NCBI GenBank assembly: GCA_022414725.1
Contig: CM039466.1
Span: 30,790,430 to 30,854,429 of the forward strand
Reading direction: 5' to 3'
Length of the DNA stretch: 64,000 nt
Origin: Microglena sp. YARC
Lineage: Eukaryota; Chlorophyta; Chlorophyceae; Chlamydomonadales; Chlamydomonadaceae
Shown here in pieces: positions 48,301 to 60,900 of this stretch. How positions within the stretch are numbered: the first letter of the stretch is position 1; each line of letters begins with the position of its first letter. The notes under the pieces were generated by a model, which saw nothing but the letters and a program-made list of their open reading frames with translations, made no database searches and was not told the DNA's origin. Both the position numbers and the translations under genes were made by a program.

Positions 48301-50906
48301 ACCCCCCCCTCCCCGGAAACAGCACTCTAACTCTTTAAATCCATAGAGTGGCTTACTAACTGGTCATTGCTGGTTAGCCCCAGTGCAAGCATAAGAGCTG
48401 GCCCCCTCAACCATTAGCCTCGTTATGATTGCATTACATGTATTTCAATTTATTAGCTCTCCAGTAACGAGGATCTCAGTTGATCAAATTAAGTGTATTT
48501 TGATGATATTAACTCACCAGTCATCTGGATCTCAGTTCCGGGGGCGGCGTCGCACAAGTAGTTGGAGCAGATTCCCTTCTTGGCGGGGTCATCCTCACCA
48601 GTCTCGGGGTCACTGTACAGGGCACGGCGCACACACAGAGAGGTGGTCTTTCCGTCAAAGTCGTCACCGTAGCGGGAAGAGGCGATGGAGTACAGGCGGA
48701 CTCCGTGGGGGACCTCCTTACCCCTAGAGTTCACCTTGGTGCCGGGGGGGATGACTCCGTAGGACTGGCTGTGGTGGCAGAGGGGTGAGGGGGTCAGTTG
48801 CTGGGCGGGTGGGCGGCGGGCGGAAAACTGGGAGTAAGGGTATGGATGCAGGGTGTGTGCTTGATACAGGTGGCAGGGGGTGGGGGTATATGTGTTTGGA
48901 TGTGGGGCTGTAAGGGCAAGGGTGGAGGGGAGGATTCTCAGTGCGGGTAGCAGGGGTGAGGTGGGGGGAGGAGGAAGGGGGCGGGAGGGTGGCAATGGTA
49001 GTGGAGGCGGCGAGGTCTAGCAAATTTGAGGCATGCGGGAATCAAGAGCTGTGCATGTTTGGGATGAGGGGCCGGCCATGTGAGGAATGTGGATCTGTGT
49101 GTAGGAGTTTGCAAGGAGGCATGTTCCTCTTTGTCTATCATGCACAGGACCTGCAAACATCTGCACCCTACCAAAAGTGACACAACTGTTCTCCCTGTAG
49201 GCTGCGAGCAGCAGCTTCTAGGCAGCTACCCTGGCTAACTGATCAGCCTAACCTAATGCACCTTGAAGATGATATACTCAAGCGCTGCTGAATTTGTGAG
49301 CCTAGTGGCTGGCTGAGGGAGCTGCCTAGAAGCTGCTGCTGTTAGCCAAATAGAAGAACAGCGAGTTACACACACATAAGCCAGGCTCATGTGCTGTCCG
49401 CTAATCCATACAGGCCACACCATGCACGGCTTGCTGTAGAAGCAACAGCTGGAAACTAAAGATAACATTATTATTACTTAACACAACCTGCATCTCAATA
49501 GGAGAGGCACTACAATTTTGTGTTGCCCCCCCCCCCCCCCCCCCCCCCCCCCCAAGAACTTGCACCTGGCACCATGCAGCTGAAGCTACTCAATGAAACT
49601 CTTGATTCAGCCAATGGATAAAGTGACTATTAATGCTGCTCTTAATGATAACATACCCCCCCCACACACACACAGAAACGCACATCACACGCGCGGTGGA
49701 AAATATATCGCAAACTTACCCCTCCCAGAAGGGAATGTCACCGTCAGTCTCAACGATGATGTGCATGGTCTCGCCAGTAGCCTTGGGGCCAACAATCCTC
49801 TCAACAGACCTGAGAGTGAAGAGGAGGGTGATCAGTTCGGGTGGTTGAGTGTGGGGGTTGGGGTGTGTGTACGGGGGGTGGCGGAGTGGGGGGTAGATGT
49901 GTTTGTGTGTAGGGTGCGGGGCTGTAAGGGCGAGGGTGAAAGGGAGGGTGCTCAGTTGGGGTGGCGGGAGGGTGGCAGCGGTACTGGTTCAACAGACCTG
50001 ATCCTGGCAGTGAAGGGCTTCTTGTTGTTGAAGGTGTTCATGGGCATCTCACCCTCCTCCAGAACGGTAGGGACGGTGTACTTCTTGACATCAGTCAGGG
50101 AGCCGTTGGTGGGGGCAGCCATGGCACGCACGGACATGGCCTTGCGGCCGCTGAAGGCACGGAGGCCCTGTAGGTGGTGGAATGGGTTGCTAGGTTAGGG
50201 TTTTTGGCGTGTAAGGTGGATGAGGTAGATGAGCTGGGTTGCAGGTGAGTGATGGAATGTGGGTGAAAGGGGGAGTGCATGGGGTCACACCAGAGGTGTA
50301 ACCACAAGGAGGCAAGTGGGCTGAGGTGCGTGTGGACACATTGCAGGAGTCGGAGTCCGTAGTATATGGAGTAGAAGAGACGATTCTAATCATAATAGGG
50401 AGGGCACGGTTCGTAGGCTGGATGAGGGGAGAAGCGAGGGGTGGATCGGCGGTTAGTGAGTTGGTTGGCGGAGATAAGCAGCCCTGGCCATCCAATCCGA
50501 CCCTATCTAGTGCAAGCGGAGACACAAAAACGAGGTGAAGGGTTCCGTACGTTTCGTGTTGGTCATGCAAGACGAGGGTTATAGGCAGAAGCTTGAGTTG
50601 GGTGAGCTCTTCAGAGAGGTTGAGTTGGATGAGCTCTTCAGATAGGTTGAGTAAACTCGCCCCCCCCGCAAAATTACCAAAGGATGGCTAAATGCACAGA
50701 GCTCCTAATTGATCCATTATGCAGGCACTTCAATAGAACGTCACAAAAAGTGGCTGGTCCTAGTTGCATCGATCATCGGGCCCCTCCTGCTATCTCAAGG
50801 GATGGATTGTCCCCCCTCCCCAGGATGCAGCACATCCTTCTAGCCTTATCACCATTACTGCTTGCGATCTCGAACTACTTACAGCGCGGCTGGTGGACAT
50901 CTTCAT
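45341..50906 (-). CDS. petH: Chloroplast ferredoxin-NADP+ reductase, seven exons
   Basis: Transfers electrons from photosystem I-reduced ferredoxin to NADP+ at the thylakoid/stroma face. Exons in coding order: 50906-50883, 50167-49998, 49809-49720, 48768-48518, 47126-46921, 46285-46025, 45373-45341. They total 1035 bases (344 aa), with every phase matching. The N-terminus [25 protein letters not shown] is a typical basic, Ser/Ala-rich chloroplast transit peptide, split by intron 1. Family motifs: FAD-binding '[12 protein letters not shown]' (near 120) and 'GICSNYLCD' (near 163), NADP-binding '[14 protein letters not shown]' (near 200) and 'CGLKGM' (near 302). The C-terminus is WHVEVY with the terminal Tyr that stacks on FAD. 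Length matches algal preproteins. The product is intact. Introns 2-5 contain duplicated exon edges and sequence shared between introns. The gene diverges from the exostosin-like gene beginning at 51793. Confidence 0.95.
46605..46765. mobile_element. MITE family B copy in an FNR intron
   Basis: Contains 'caatatgatatcatgtcatc', 'gatgccggcagtc' and the right-end 'gtatgatatcatcctcgcc', the interior order of other family B copies. It lies in the intron between FNR exons 5 and 6, next to a duplicated exon edge. Confidence 0.6.
46757..46807 (-). repeat. Intronic copy of the FNR exon 5 end plus donor
   Basis: It repeats 46914-46965 (exon 5 tail, donor and first intron bases) about 157 bases further along the intron. 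Examples are 'acctacctggagctc' and 'gtacagaatggcatc' with a few substitutions. Confidence 0.88.
47227..47600 (-). repeat. ~150-bp tandem copies of the FNR exon 5 acceptor
   Basis: The real acceptor/exon start around 47110-47140 ('ggtgggacctaaatgagatg') recurs at about 47269, 47423 and 47570, spacing 147-154 bases. The first copy also includes part of the exon ('cttcagcagaatctttcggg'). Confidence 0.88.
47822..48000 (-). mobile_element. hAT-like MITE with exact 8-bp target duplication
   Basis: 179 bases, inverted relative to 41571-41765. It begins CAGGGTACTAC; the other end has lost the last ~11 bases. It is flanked by gatgcaac at 47814-47821 and 48001-48008, a perfect 8-bp duplication. Inside an FNR intron. 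Confidence 0.82.
48365..48440 (+). repeat. Dispersed repeat, family E
   Basis: Contains 'ccccagtgcaagcataagag' and 'ggccccctcaaccattagcc'. Intronic in FNR. Confidence 0.6.
49190..49370. mobile_element. Foldback/MITE element, family C, in an FNR intron
   Basis: Left 'gagcagcagcttctaggcag', right inverted 'ctgcctagaagctgctgctg', about 110 bases between. Same termini as 29976-30175, 36376-36560 and the ends of the large inverted repeat. Confidence 0.75.
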
Positions 50907-51792
50907 GGTCTGCGAGGGGCAAGGGTGGAGGAGGAAGGGAACTGATCAAAGCAATGTAATGATTACAATCATGCTTTGGCGAATGCGTCAAGGGCGACCA
51001 TCCTTCAGGTCGGAACGAAGTACTACTCGGAAGGCGCATCGACAGGTGGGAGGCACGATCTGAAATCACGCCATCCAAGATAAGGTGGGCCAGTTGGTGA
51101 CTAGCTCGTGACTTCAGATATATGAGGCTGCTCCTACCTGCATCTTGACGACTTTCGGCGAGGGAAAGGCAAATTGCACAAGGGAGAATGTATGGGGAAA
51201 GGAGCCTGTTTGATAGATGACTCGTGGAGGGAAGTGGGGGGGGCTGCACCCTAGGTTGTACTGCACGTGCCATTCTGGGATCTGGAATTCTCACGGTGGA
51301 ATTCTCAGGTGAGGGAGGGTAAAAAGGGGCCACGCCACCTCTTGTTGATTCCTCACTGCCCGGATGCGGATGCCTGGTTGATCAGGTGAGGGCGGGTGAG
51401 GGGGGTCTTGATGATTTGAATCTCGCGAAAGCGTACGAAACAACAGACACCTGCCGCACCTGCCGCCCAATGCGCTCGATCGTACCAGAAAAGCTAGTTC
51501 CGAGGACCACAACTGCTCGCGTATTTTCTCTTTCTTCGCCAATTCCTTCGATCATTGTTTCCAGTATTCTGTGATTCCGATTCCATGCTTTATACTTCAT
51601 ATCTGTAATGCTTCTAGCTTGGGTCCTGTCCAGGTAGCCAAGTTTCGAAGCACCTAGGCTGATTCAGATGCGGACAACGTGATATCTGCTCCAGTTATCC
51701 TTTCCTAATGCCACACCTCCTTGCTTCTTACATTTCATTCCTTGACTCATTCTGGTAGTGTATTTTTGCCCCTCAATAAATATTAGCTACAC
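50907..51792. promoter_or_regulatory. Divergent intergenic region between FNR and the exostosin-like gene
   Basis: About 0.9 kb separates two divergent start codons. It is complex sequence without the simple repeats that dominate elsewhere, which fits a shared promoter region. A minus-strand ORF at 51382-51600 is unsupported. No clear TATA box. Confidence 0.45.
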
Positions 51793-54700
51793 ATGATGCC
51801 GTTTGCTAGTCTGCCAGCTTTGGCCTTGCTTGTGATTGCCCTGAGTGCCAGGGTAAGGATGGACACAAGATGCGCCTACTCTTTTGTAGGAGTGGCAACG
51901 CCATCCGAACTGAATCCTTGGTGTCGCTGGTTTGTGTCGGGAGACCCACCTCCTGGGGTGAAATACCTTTCATAACTTCGACACAAAATTAAATTGATCA
52001 TACACAGGAGCGAGCCTGTCCATCCTGGCACTCATGGTAGCGCGCCGCATATATATTTTGTGTGGGTCAAGACCTCACATACACATACAACCACACAACC
52101 TAACACACACACGCACACAAACACACACACATACACACAAACACACACATTTATGTGGTTCGGAAACTCACATACACAAACAAACATACAAATACACACA
52201 CACACACACAAACACACACATACACACACATACACACACATACAGACAAACACATTTATGTGGGTCTGGACCTCACATACACATACAAACACACAAACAC
52301 ACATACACACACACACACATTTATGTGGGTCGGGACCTCACATACACACACTTACCCACACACACACACACACATATACACACACATACACACTTAAATA
52401 CACACATACACACATACACACATAAACACACGTATACACACACAAACACACACACAAACACGCACAAACGAACACACATACCCGCACATGTACACACACA
52501 ACCATACACGTGCACACACATATACACACACAAACACACACTTACACACATAAACACATAAACTCATAAACACATACAAAGACACACATACACACATATA
52601 CGCAAACACACACACATACACACATATACACACACAAACACACACTCACACACATAAACACACATATACACAAACACATACACACATATACACACACATC
52701 CACACACAAACACGCATACACACACTCAAACACATGCATACACACATGCATACACACATATACACACGCAAACACATACATACACACATATACACATACA
52801 AACACAAACATACGCAAACCCAGAAATAAATATACACAAACACATACAAACACATACAAACACACACATATGCACACACAAACACACATATACACACCCA
52901 AACACATACATACACACATACACACATATACACATGCAAACACAAACATACACACATAAACATACATACACACAAACACATACACACACATACAAATACA
53001 CACAAACACACACAAACACACACAAACACACACAAACACACACATATACACACACACACATACATTTAGGTGGGTCTGGACCTCACATACTAACACACAT
53101 AAACACACGTATACACACACAAACACACCCATACACACACACAAACACACACAAACACACACACATTCACACAAACACACACATACACACACAAACACAC
53201 ACAAATACACACCTACCCACACACACATATACACACACATTCACACACATACACACACAAACACTCACATAAACACACAAATACACACAGACACATACAT
53301 ACACACACAAACACACACATGTATGTGGGTCTGGACCTCACATTCACACACACATATTCACACACAAACATACACACATAAACACATATACGCACACAAA
53401 CACACACATAAAACACACACACACACATACACTCATTAACACACACATATACACACACGAACACACACATACACACTAATATACACACACATACACACGC
53501 ACATATACACACACAAACACACACATGCACACACATATACGCACACATGTACACACACATACACACACAAATACACACCTACACACACATATACGCATAC
53601 AAACACTAACATACACCCACAAATACACACAAACACACACAAACACACACACACACACACATAAATATACATAAACACATACAAACAGACACATATAGTC
53701 ACACAAACACATACATACACACACATATACACACACAAACACACACATGCACACCCAAATACACACTAAACATTCACATACACACATATACACTCATATG
53801 CACACAAACACACACATGCATACACATATACACACAAACACACACATACACACATAGAGACACACACAGAAACAAACACACAGAAACAAACACACAAACA
53901 CACAGAAACACACACATAGACACACACACCTACACACACCTACACACACAAATACACACCTACACACACACACACATATACACACACATACACACACATA
54001 CACACACAAACACACACATACACACACAAATACACACAAACACCATACATACACACCAACATACACATACACACATATACACACGCAAACACACACACAT
54101 ATACACTCAAACACACAAATACACACATATACACACACACAAACACACACATACATACATATATACACACACAAACGCACACATACATACACATATACAC
54201 ACACAAACGCGCACATACATACACATATCACACACACAAACACACACATGCACATACTTATACAAATAAACACACACACAAATATACGCATACAAACACA
54301 CACGTATACAATCACACACACATACACACACATATACACACATATACACACACGAATACACACATACATACACACAAATACACACATACATACACACAAA
54401 CACACACATATACACACATATACAACCACACTAACACACACAGACACACACAAATACAAACAAACACACACAGACACACACACAAACACACACAAGCACA
54501 CAAACACACACATGCATATACACATACACACACATACACACACGTATAAACACAAAAACACTTACATGTATGTGAGTCGGGACCTCACATACACACACAC
54601 ACACACATGTATGCGGGCCGGGACCTCACATACACACACAAGCACACACACACACATACACACATACACACATATACACACACACACACATACACACACA

Positions 54701-57340
54701 AGCCCACCCACCCACACACATACACACACGCACACACACATACACACACAAACACACACACACACATATACACACGCAAAGACACACATACAAACACATA
54801 TACACACACAACGACACACATACATACACATGTACACACACAGACACACACATTCATGTAGGTCTGGACCTCACATACACACACATACACATACACACAC
54901 AAATACACGCAAACACACACATACACACACATTCACATACACACATACACACAAATACACCAACACACACATATGCACACACATATACGCACAAATACAT
55001 TTGTGTGGGTCGGGATTTCCTGCCGTCCTCAAGACCGACTGCTTTCTTGTAGGAGTGATGTTTTTCATTCTAGATCCCTCACATAGTTTTTCTCTTCAGC
55101 TACAAGCAGCAGCTTCTAGGCAGCTCCCTGAGAGAGACCTACCTCTTTTAGCATAAATCCTAAACTTGATGAAAATGCATAGGCTGCACTATCCATAGTG
55201 TCTATAACTACCCAGCTAGTGAAATGCTTTGCTTTGCAAATAAACACCTGCCTCTTCTAGCGCATATCCTAAAATCAATGAAAATGTAGGCTGCTTTATC
55301 TAGGTTTGTAAAAACTACCCAGCAAACTTATTAGAGTCAATTTAGGTTTCTTCGCCCACGGTGTCATGTCTAGCCCAAGCGGTTCACACTTAAGGTGGTT
55401 TGTTGTACTTCACCTAGTTTGTTGTACTTCACCAGGTACTGATGGTGGGTTGTACTTCACCTGCAGGTACAAGGGGCATCTAAATGTCCAGGTGCATGTG
55501 CTCTTCATGGCTCATGTATGAAAGAACTTGGCAGGTCAGTGGTTGGGTGGGTTCTTGGGCTTGGCACCAGTGCAAGCAAACAGGCTGGCCCCCTCAACCT
55601 CACGCCTCGCAATAAGGCATACTATTTATGTATGGTTGGGTGGGTGAGAACGGGGTTGTTTTGGGGTTAAATGAGGACACTATCACCTTCCACCAACGCT
55701 GTGGCACATGTATGGAAGAACTTCACACGTAGGCAGGGAACAGCAATATAATATCAGTGTCCTGCCCCTAGAGGTGGTATCGTAGACGTGCTGCTGCAGA
55801 GCCATCGCATGTGGAGCATTCCAGTGGGAGGTGAGACATATAAGTAAGGAACGGCAATATGATCTCATGATAGCATGTCATCATATGAAATCATATGATG
55901 CCAGCAGTCTGACTAGGGTAACGCTACAATTTATATACAATATAAAATTATGCAGTCTGTATGATACCATATGATATCATACTCGCCTTTTGTATATATC
56001 ATATGATATGCCGGTTCCTACTGGCGAGTGGTTGCACTGTTTTTGGGGTGGGCTACGCGTAGCAGCTTCCAGCCAGGTCCAAATGCCAGCCACTGGGTCA
56101 AGCCCAATGCTTGCAGCTGCATTGGTTTCCCTTTCATATCAGTTCCCACCCAAGCCAACCCCTTTCCCACCCAACCCACCTCAACCCGGTTCCCAACCAA
56201 CTCCACCCACCAGGTGCGACTGTCTACGAGGCTACATGGGTCCAGATTGCTCTACGTAGTTAAAGGAGGAGGACCTGGCAAAGCTAGACAAGAGCCTAGT
56301 CCCCCAACCAACCCCACCCAATGACCCCCACCTAACCCGTTCCCACCCAACCCCACCTTAACCCCGTTCCACCCAACCCCACCTACAGGTGCAACTGTCT
56401 ACGAGATTTACACAGGCCCAGATTGCTCTACAGAGTTGAAGCAGGAGGAAAGAGTGCTGCCTAGAAGCTGCTACGCGTAACCCAGAAAATAAACATGACA
56501 CCCACCGAACCCAGTTCCCACCGAACCCACCCCCTTGCCCACCCAACCCCACCCACCAGGTGCGACTGTCTACGAGGTCACACGGGCCCAGATTGCTCTA
56601 CAGAGTTGGTGGGGGAGGCCCTGGCAGAGCTAGATCAAGAGCCTGGTCCCCACCCAACACCGTACCCACCAAACCCCAACTCGGTTCCCACCCAACCCAC
56701 CCCCTTGCCCACCCATCCCACCCCATCCCACCCCACCCCAAACCAGTTCCCACCCAACCGAACCATCACCACCCAATTCCACCCCAACCCCGTTCCCACC
56801 CAAACCATTCCCCTTACCCACCCAACCCCCACCCAAACCCCGTTCCCACCCAACCCAAACACTTTCCCACCTAACCCCATCCACCAGGTGCGACTGTCTA
56901 CGCGGCTACACTGGTCCAGATTGCTCTACGGAGTTGAAGGATGAGGCCCTGGCAAAGCTAGCCAAGAGCCTGGGCTTCAACATTCGGGACATCAAGATAT
57001 CCAACCAACCTTGCGTCAATGAGTGCAACGGGCTGAGCAGAGGACGATGCGTTATTGGAATATGTCACTGTGTCCCAGGTGTGTACAACTAACTGCAGTG
57101 AAGCACACACACATGCGCACACACACACACAACACACATGCACACCATATGCCAAATATGTACACACAATGCACACACACCGCGCATACCCACACAAGTT
57201 TGCGCACACTCACACAAATGCACGCAAACAAGCACACACAAACACACAACAACACCCACGCATGCACACACACAAAATAATAGACAATGCACAATGCCAC
57301 ACACACCACGTACATACGCAGGTGCGCACACATTCACACA

Positions 57341-57376
<36 letters not shown>

Positions 57377-57962
57377 TGCGCTCACTCAGACAAATGCACG
57401 CACACATGCACACACACGCGCACACACACACTAACACACACGCACACACACAACCATGCACACACACACATGCACACATGCGCACGCACATGCACACACA
57501 CATGCACACACAAACACACATGCACACTAGCACATACAAACAAACACACACAAACGCACACGCAAACACACACATCATGGCACATACATGCAGGCAACAA
57601 CATCCCCCCCCCCCCCCCCCCCCCCCCACACACACACACAACACCTCCACTGACACACCAACCTACCAACCACCAAACCACCAAAACCACCACCAACACA
57701 CCTTTTCCTCACCCCCTCCCTGTTCCATGCTACTGATAGAGCTGACTGCTTCCTTTCCCTGGACAACAACATAATTCCTCAGTTCCCATTGTATCCCCCA
57801 CCCCCCACCCCGCCCCCACACACACCGACCCACCAACCTACAAACACAAAACCACCAAACACCACACCACCACATTTCCCTCACCTCCTCCCTGTTCCAT
57901 GGCTACTATAGAGCTGACTGCTCCCTCTCCCTGGACAACAACATAAATTCCTCAGTTCCCAT

Positions 57963-57994
<32 letters not shown>

Positions 57995-60900
57995 CTCCCC
58001 ACACACACAAACACACTCCCCTCCCTCCTCCTTCTCCTCCTCCTTTCTGTGTCAAGGCTACTATGGAGCCACTACTTCCTCTATCTTGACAACAGCATAA
58101 TTCTCAGTTCCCATTGAAATCCTGCCCCCCCCCCCCCCCCCCCCCCTCCCTCCCTCCTCCTCCTCCTCCCTGTTTCAGGCTACTACGGAGCCGACTGCTC
58201 CCTCTCCCTTGACAGGAACATAATTTCTCAGTTCCCCATTGGCATCCTGCCCCCCCCCCCCCCTCCCTCCGACCTCCCTCCTCCCTCCTTCTCCTCCTCC
58301 TCCCCTGTGTCAGGCTACTAGGAGCCGACTGCTCCTCTCACTTGACAATAACGGAATTCCTCACTTGTTAGATGGCACTGGCTACGCGACTAGGCACAGG
58401 GGACCACGTGTGTTCAGTCATGGGTTGGGGACTAGGCTCTTGTCTAGCTTTGCCAGGTCCTCCTCCTTTAACTACGTAGAGCAATCTGGACCCATGTAGC
58501 CTCGTAGACAGTCGCACCTGGTGGGTGGAGTTGGTTGGGAACCGGGTTGAGGTGGGTTGGGTGGGAAAGGGGTTGGCTTGGGTGGGAACTGATATGAAAG
58601 GGAAACCAATGCAGCTGCAAGCATTGGGCTTGACCCAGTGGCTGGCATTTGGACCTGGCTGGAAGCTGCTACGCGTAGCCCACCCCAAAAACAGTGCAAC
58701 CACTCGCCAGTAGGAACCGGCATATCATATGATATATACAAAGGCGAGTATGATATCTAATATGGTATCATACAGACTGCATAATTTTATATTGTATATA
58801 AATTGTAGCGTTACCCTAGTCAGACTGCTGGCATCATATGATTTCATATGATGACATGCTATCATGAGATCATATTGCACCGTTCCTTACTTATATGTTC
58901 ACCTCCCACTGGAATGCTCCACATGCGATGGCTCTGCAGCAGCACGTCTACGATACGCACCTCTAGGGGCAGGACACTGATATTATATTGCTGTTCCCTG
59001 CCTACGTGTGAAAGTTCTTCCATACATGTGCACAGCGTTGGTGAGGTGATAGGTGTCCTCATTTAACCCCAAAACAACCCCGTTCTCACCCACCAACCAT
59101 ACATAAATAGTATGCCTTATTGCGAGGCGTGAGGTTGAGGGGGCCAGCCTGTTTTGCTTGCACTGGTGCCAAGCCCAAACCCACCCAACCACTGACCTGC
59201 CAAGTTCTTTCATACATGAGCCCCTGAAGAGCACATGCACCTGGACATTTAGATGCCCTTGTACCTGCAGGTGAAGTACAACCCACCATCAGTACCTGGT
59301 GAAGTACAACAAAACTAGTGAAGTACAACAAACCACCTTAAGTGTGAACCGCTTGGGCTAGACATGACACCGGGGCGAAGAAACCTAAATTGACTCTAAT
59401 AAGTTTGCTTTTTGGTAGTTTTACAAACCTAGAATAAAGCAGCCTACATTTTCATTGATTTTAGGATATGCGCTAGAAGAGGCAGGTGTTTATTTGCAAA
59501 GCAAAGCATTTCACTAGCTGGTAGTTATAGACACTATGGATAGTTGCAGCCTACTGCATTTTCATCCAAGTTTAGCTTTATGCTAAAGAGGTAGGTTCTC
59601 TCTCAGGGAGGCTGCCTAGAAGGCTGCTGCTTGTAGCTGAAATTGAGTTCATTTCCTCGTTGCGCACCTTTCGTTCCGTTTCCAACACACTGGACGTTTG
59701 AGGGGTCCAAAGTTGTTTTGACCCAAAGCGGCCCAAATCTGAACTTCGCAATAAATCACGTTTGGGCAACCTCATGAAATTGTAGGGGCATAAAATGGAT
59801 AGGGCAAAAAATCTCTTTCGAACGACCCCATTTTAGTTGGGTGGTAGGGTGGAGTTCTAGCGGGCAGTGGGGTGTGGTGGGTGTTAATTTTTTTTCCAAC
59901 TTTACTTTTCCCCTCCTTTGTTTGGAACTTCCATAATTCCAACTCACATCTGAATCAGACACTGTTTTGAACATGCAGTCCAAAATTGTCTTCCTGCCCC
60001 ACCCCCCTTCCCCCCCCCCCTGTTATAATAATATTAATAATAACAATAACAATTTTCCTATAACCATTTCTCAGGATGAACAAAAATAATAACAATAACA
60101 ACAATAATAACAATGCCCTACCACCATTCCTCAGGATAGACAATACAAATAATATACTTTTTAAACAACAATGCCCTACATCACTCCTCAAGATGAACAA
60201 TACTAATAATAACAATACTAATACTAATACAAGTACTACTACTTCTTTATAACAATAATAGCAACAAAATAAATATAATATAGTTAATAGCAATAATAAC
60301 AAATAACACAATAATAACAATAATTGCCAATAACAACAATGCCCTACCATAAACTCCTCAGGATGAACAATAATAACTAAATAATAACAATAATTGCAAT
60401 AACAGCAATGCCTACCATAACTCCTCAGGATGAACATAATAACAATAATAACAATTAGATTGCAATAACAACAATGCCCTACCATAACTCCTCAGGATGA
60501 ACAATAATAATAACAATTACAGACAGTAATAACATAATCGCATTAACACAATGCCCTACCATACTCCTCAGGTTATAACAGCGAACCCAGGACCCGCCCT
60601 CTACATCCTCTTGATGCACGATTCCGTCAGCAGTGGTGTGCGAGTTGCTAATCCCGAGGATGCTGATGGTAGTGGATCATCCATAGCCTTGATAGCTAGT
60701 ACCTACCACAGAATATGCTCTCTGCCTCTCTCTCTCCTCTCTCTCTGGTAAACGGGTCACACCAATTATGCGCGTCCAGCCACACACGCAATCAAAAACA
60801 CCACAAATAGCAGTGTGATGAAAATCCATCTATTCCAACCATAGTAAAAATAAGTACCATCAGCCATCTAACTAAAACTCTAGTGTGTGTGGTGTGTGTT

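Noticed and set aside
52032..55156. Many 80-300 codon ORFs rich in Cys/Val or His/Thr (also 38818-39916 and 57052-57774)
   Set aside because: All six frames of (CA)n stay open; these are compositional, not Cys-rich or His-rich proteins.
55990..56259. Separate small gene with '[14 protein letters not shown]' (also inverted at 58472-58741)
   Set aside because: These are the EGF-exon copy with an internal TAG and its inverted duplicate, not an independent gene.
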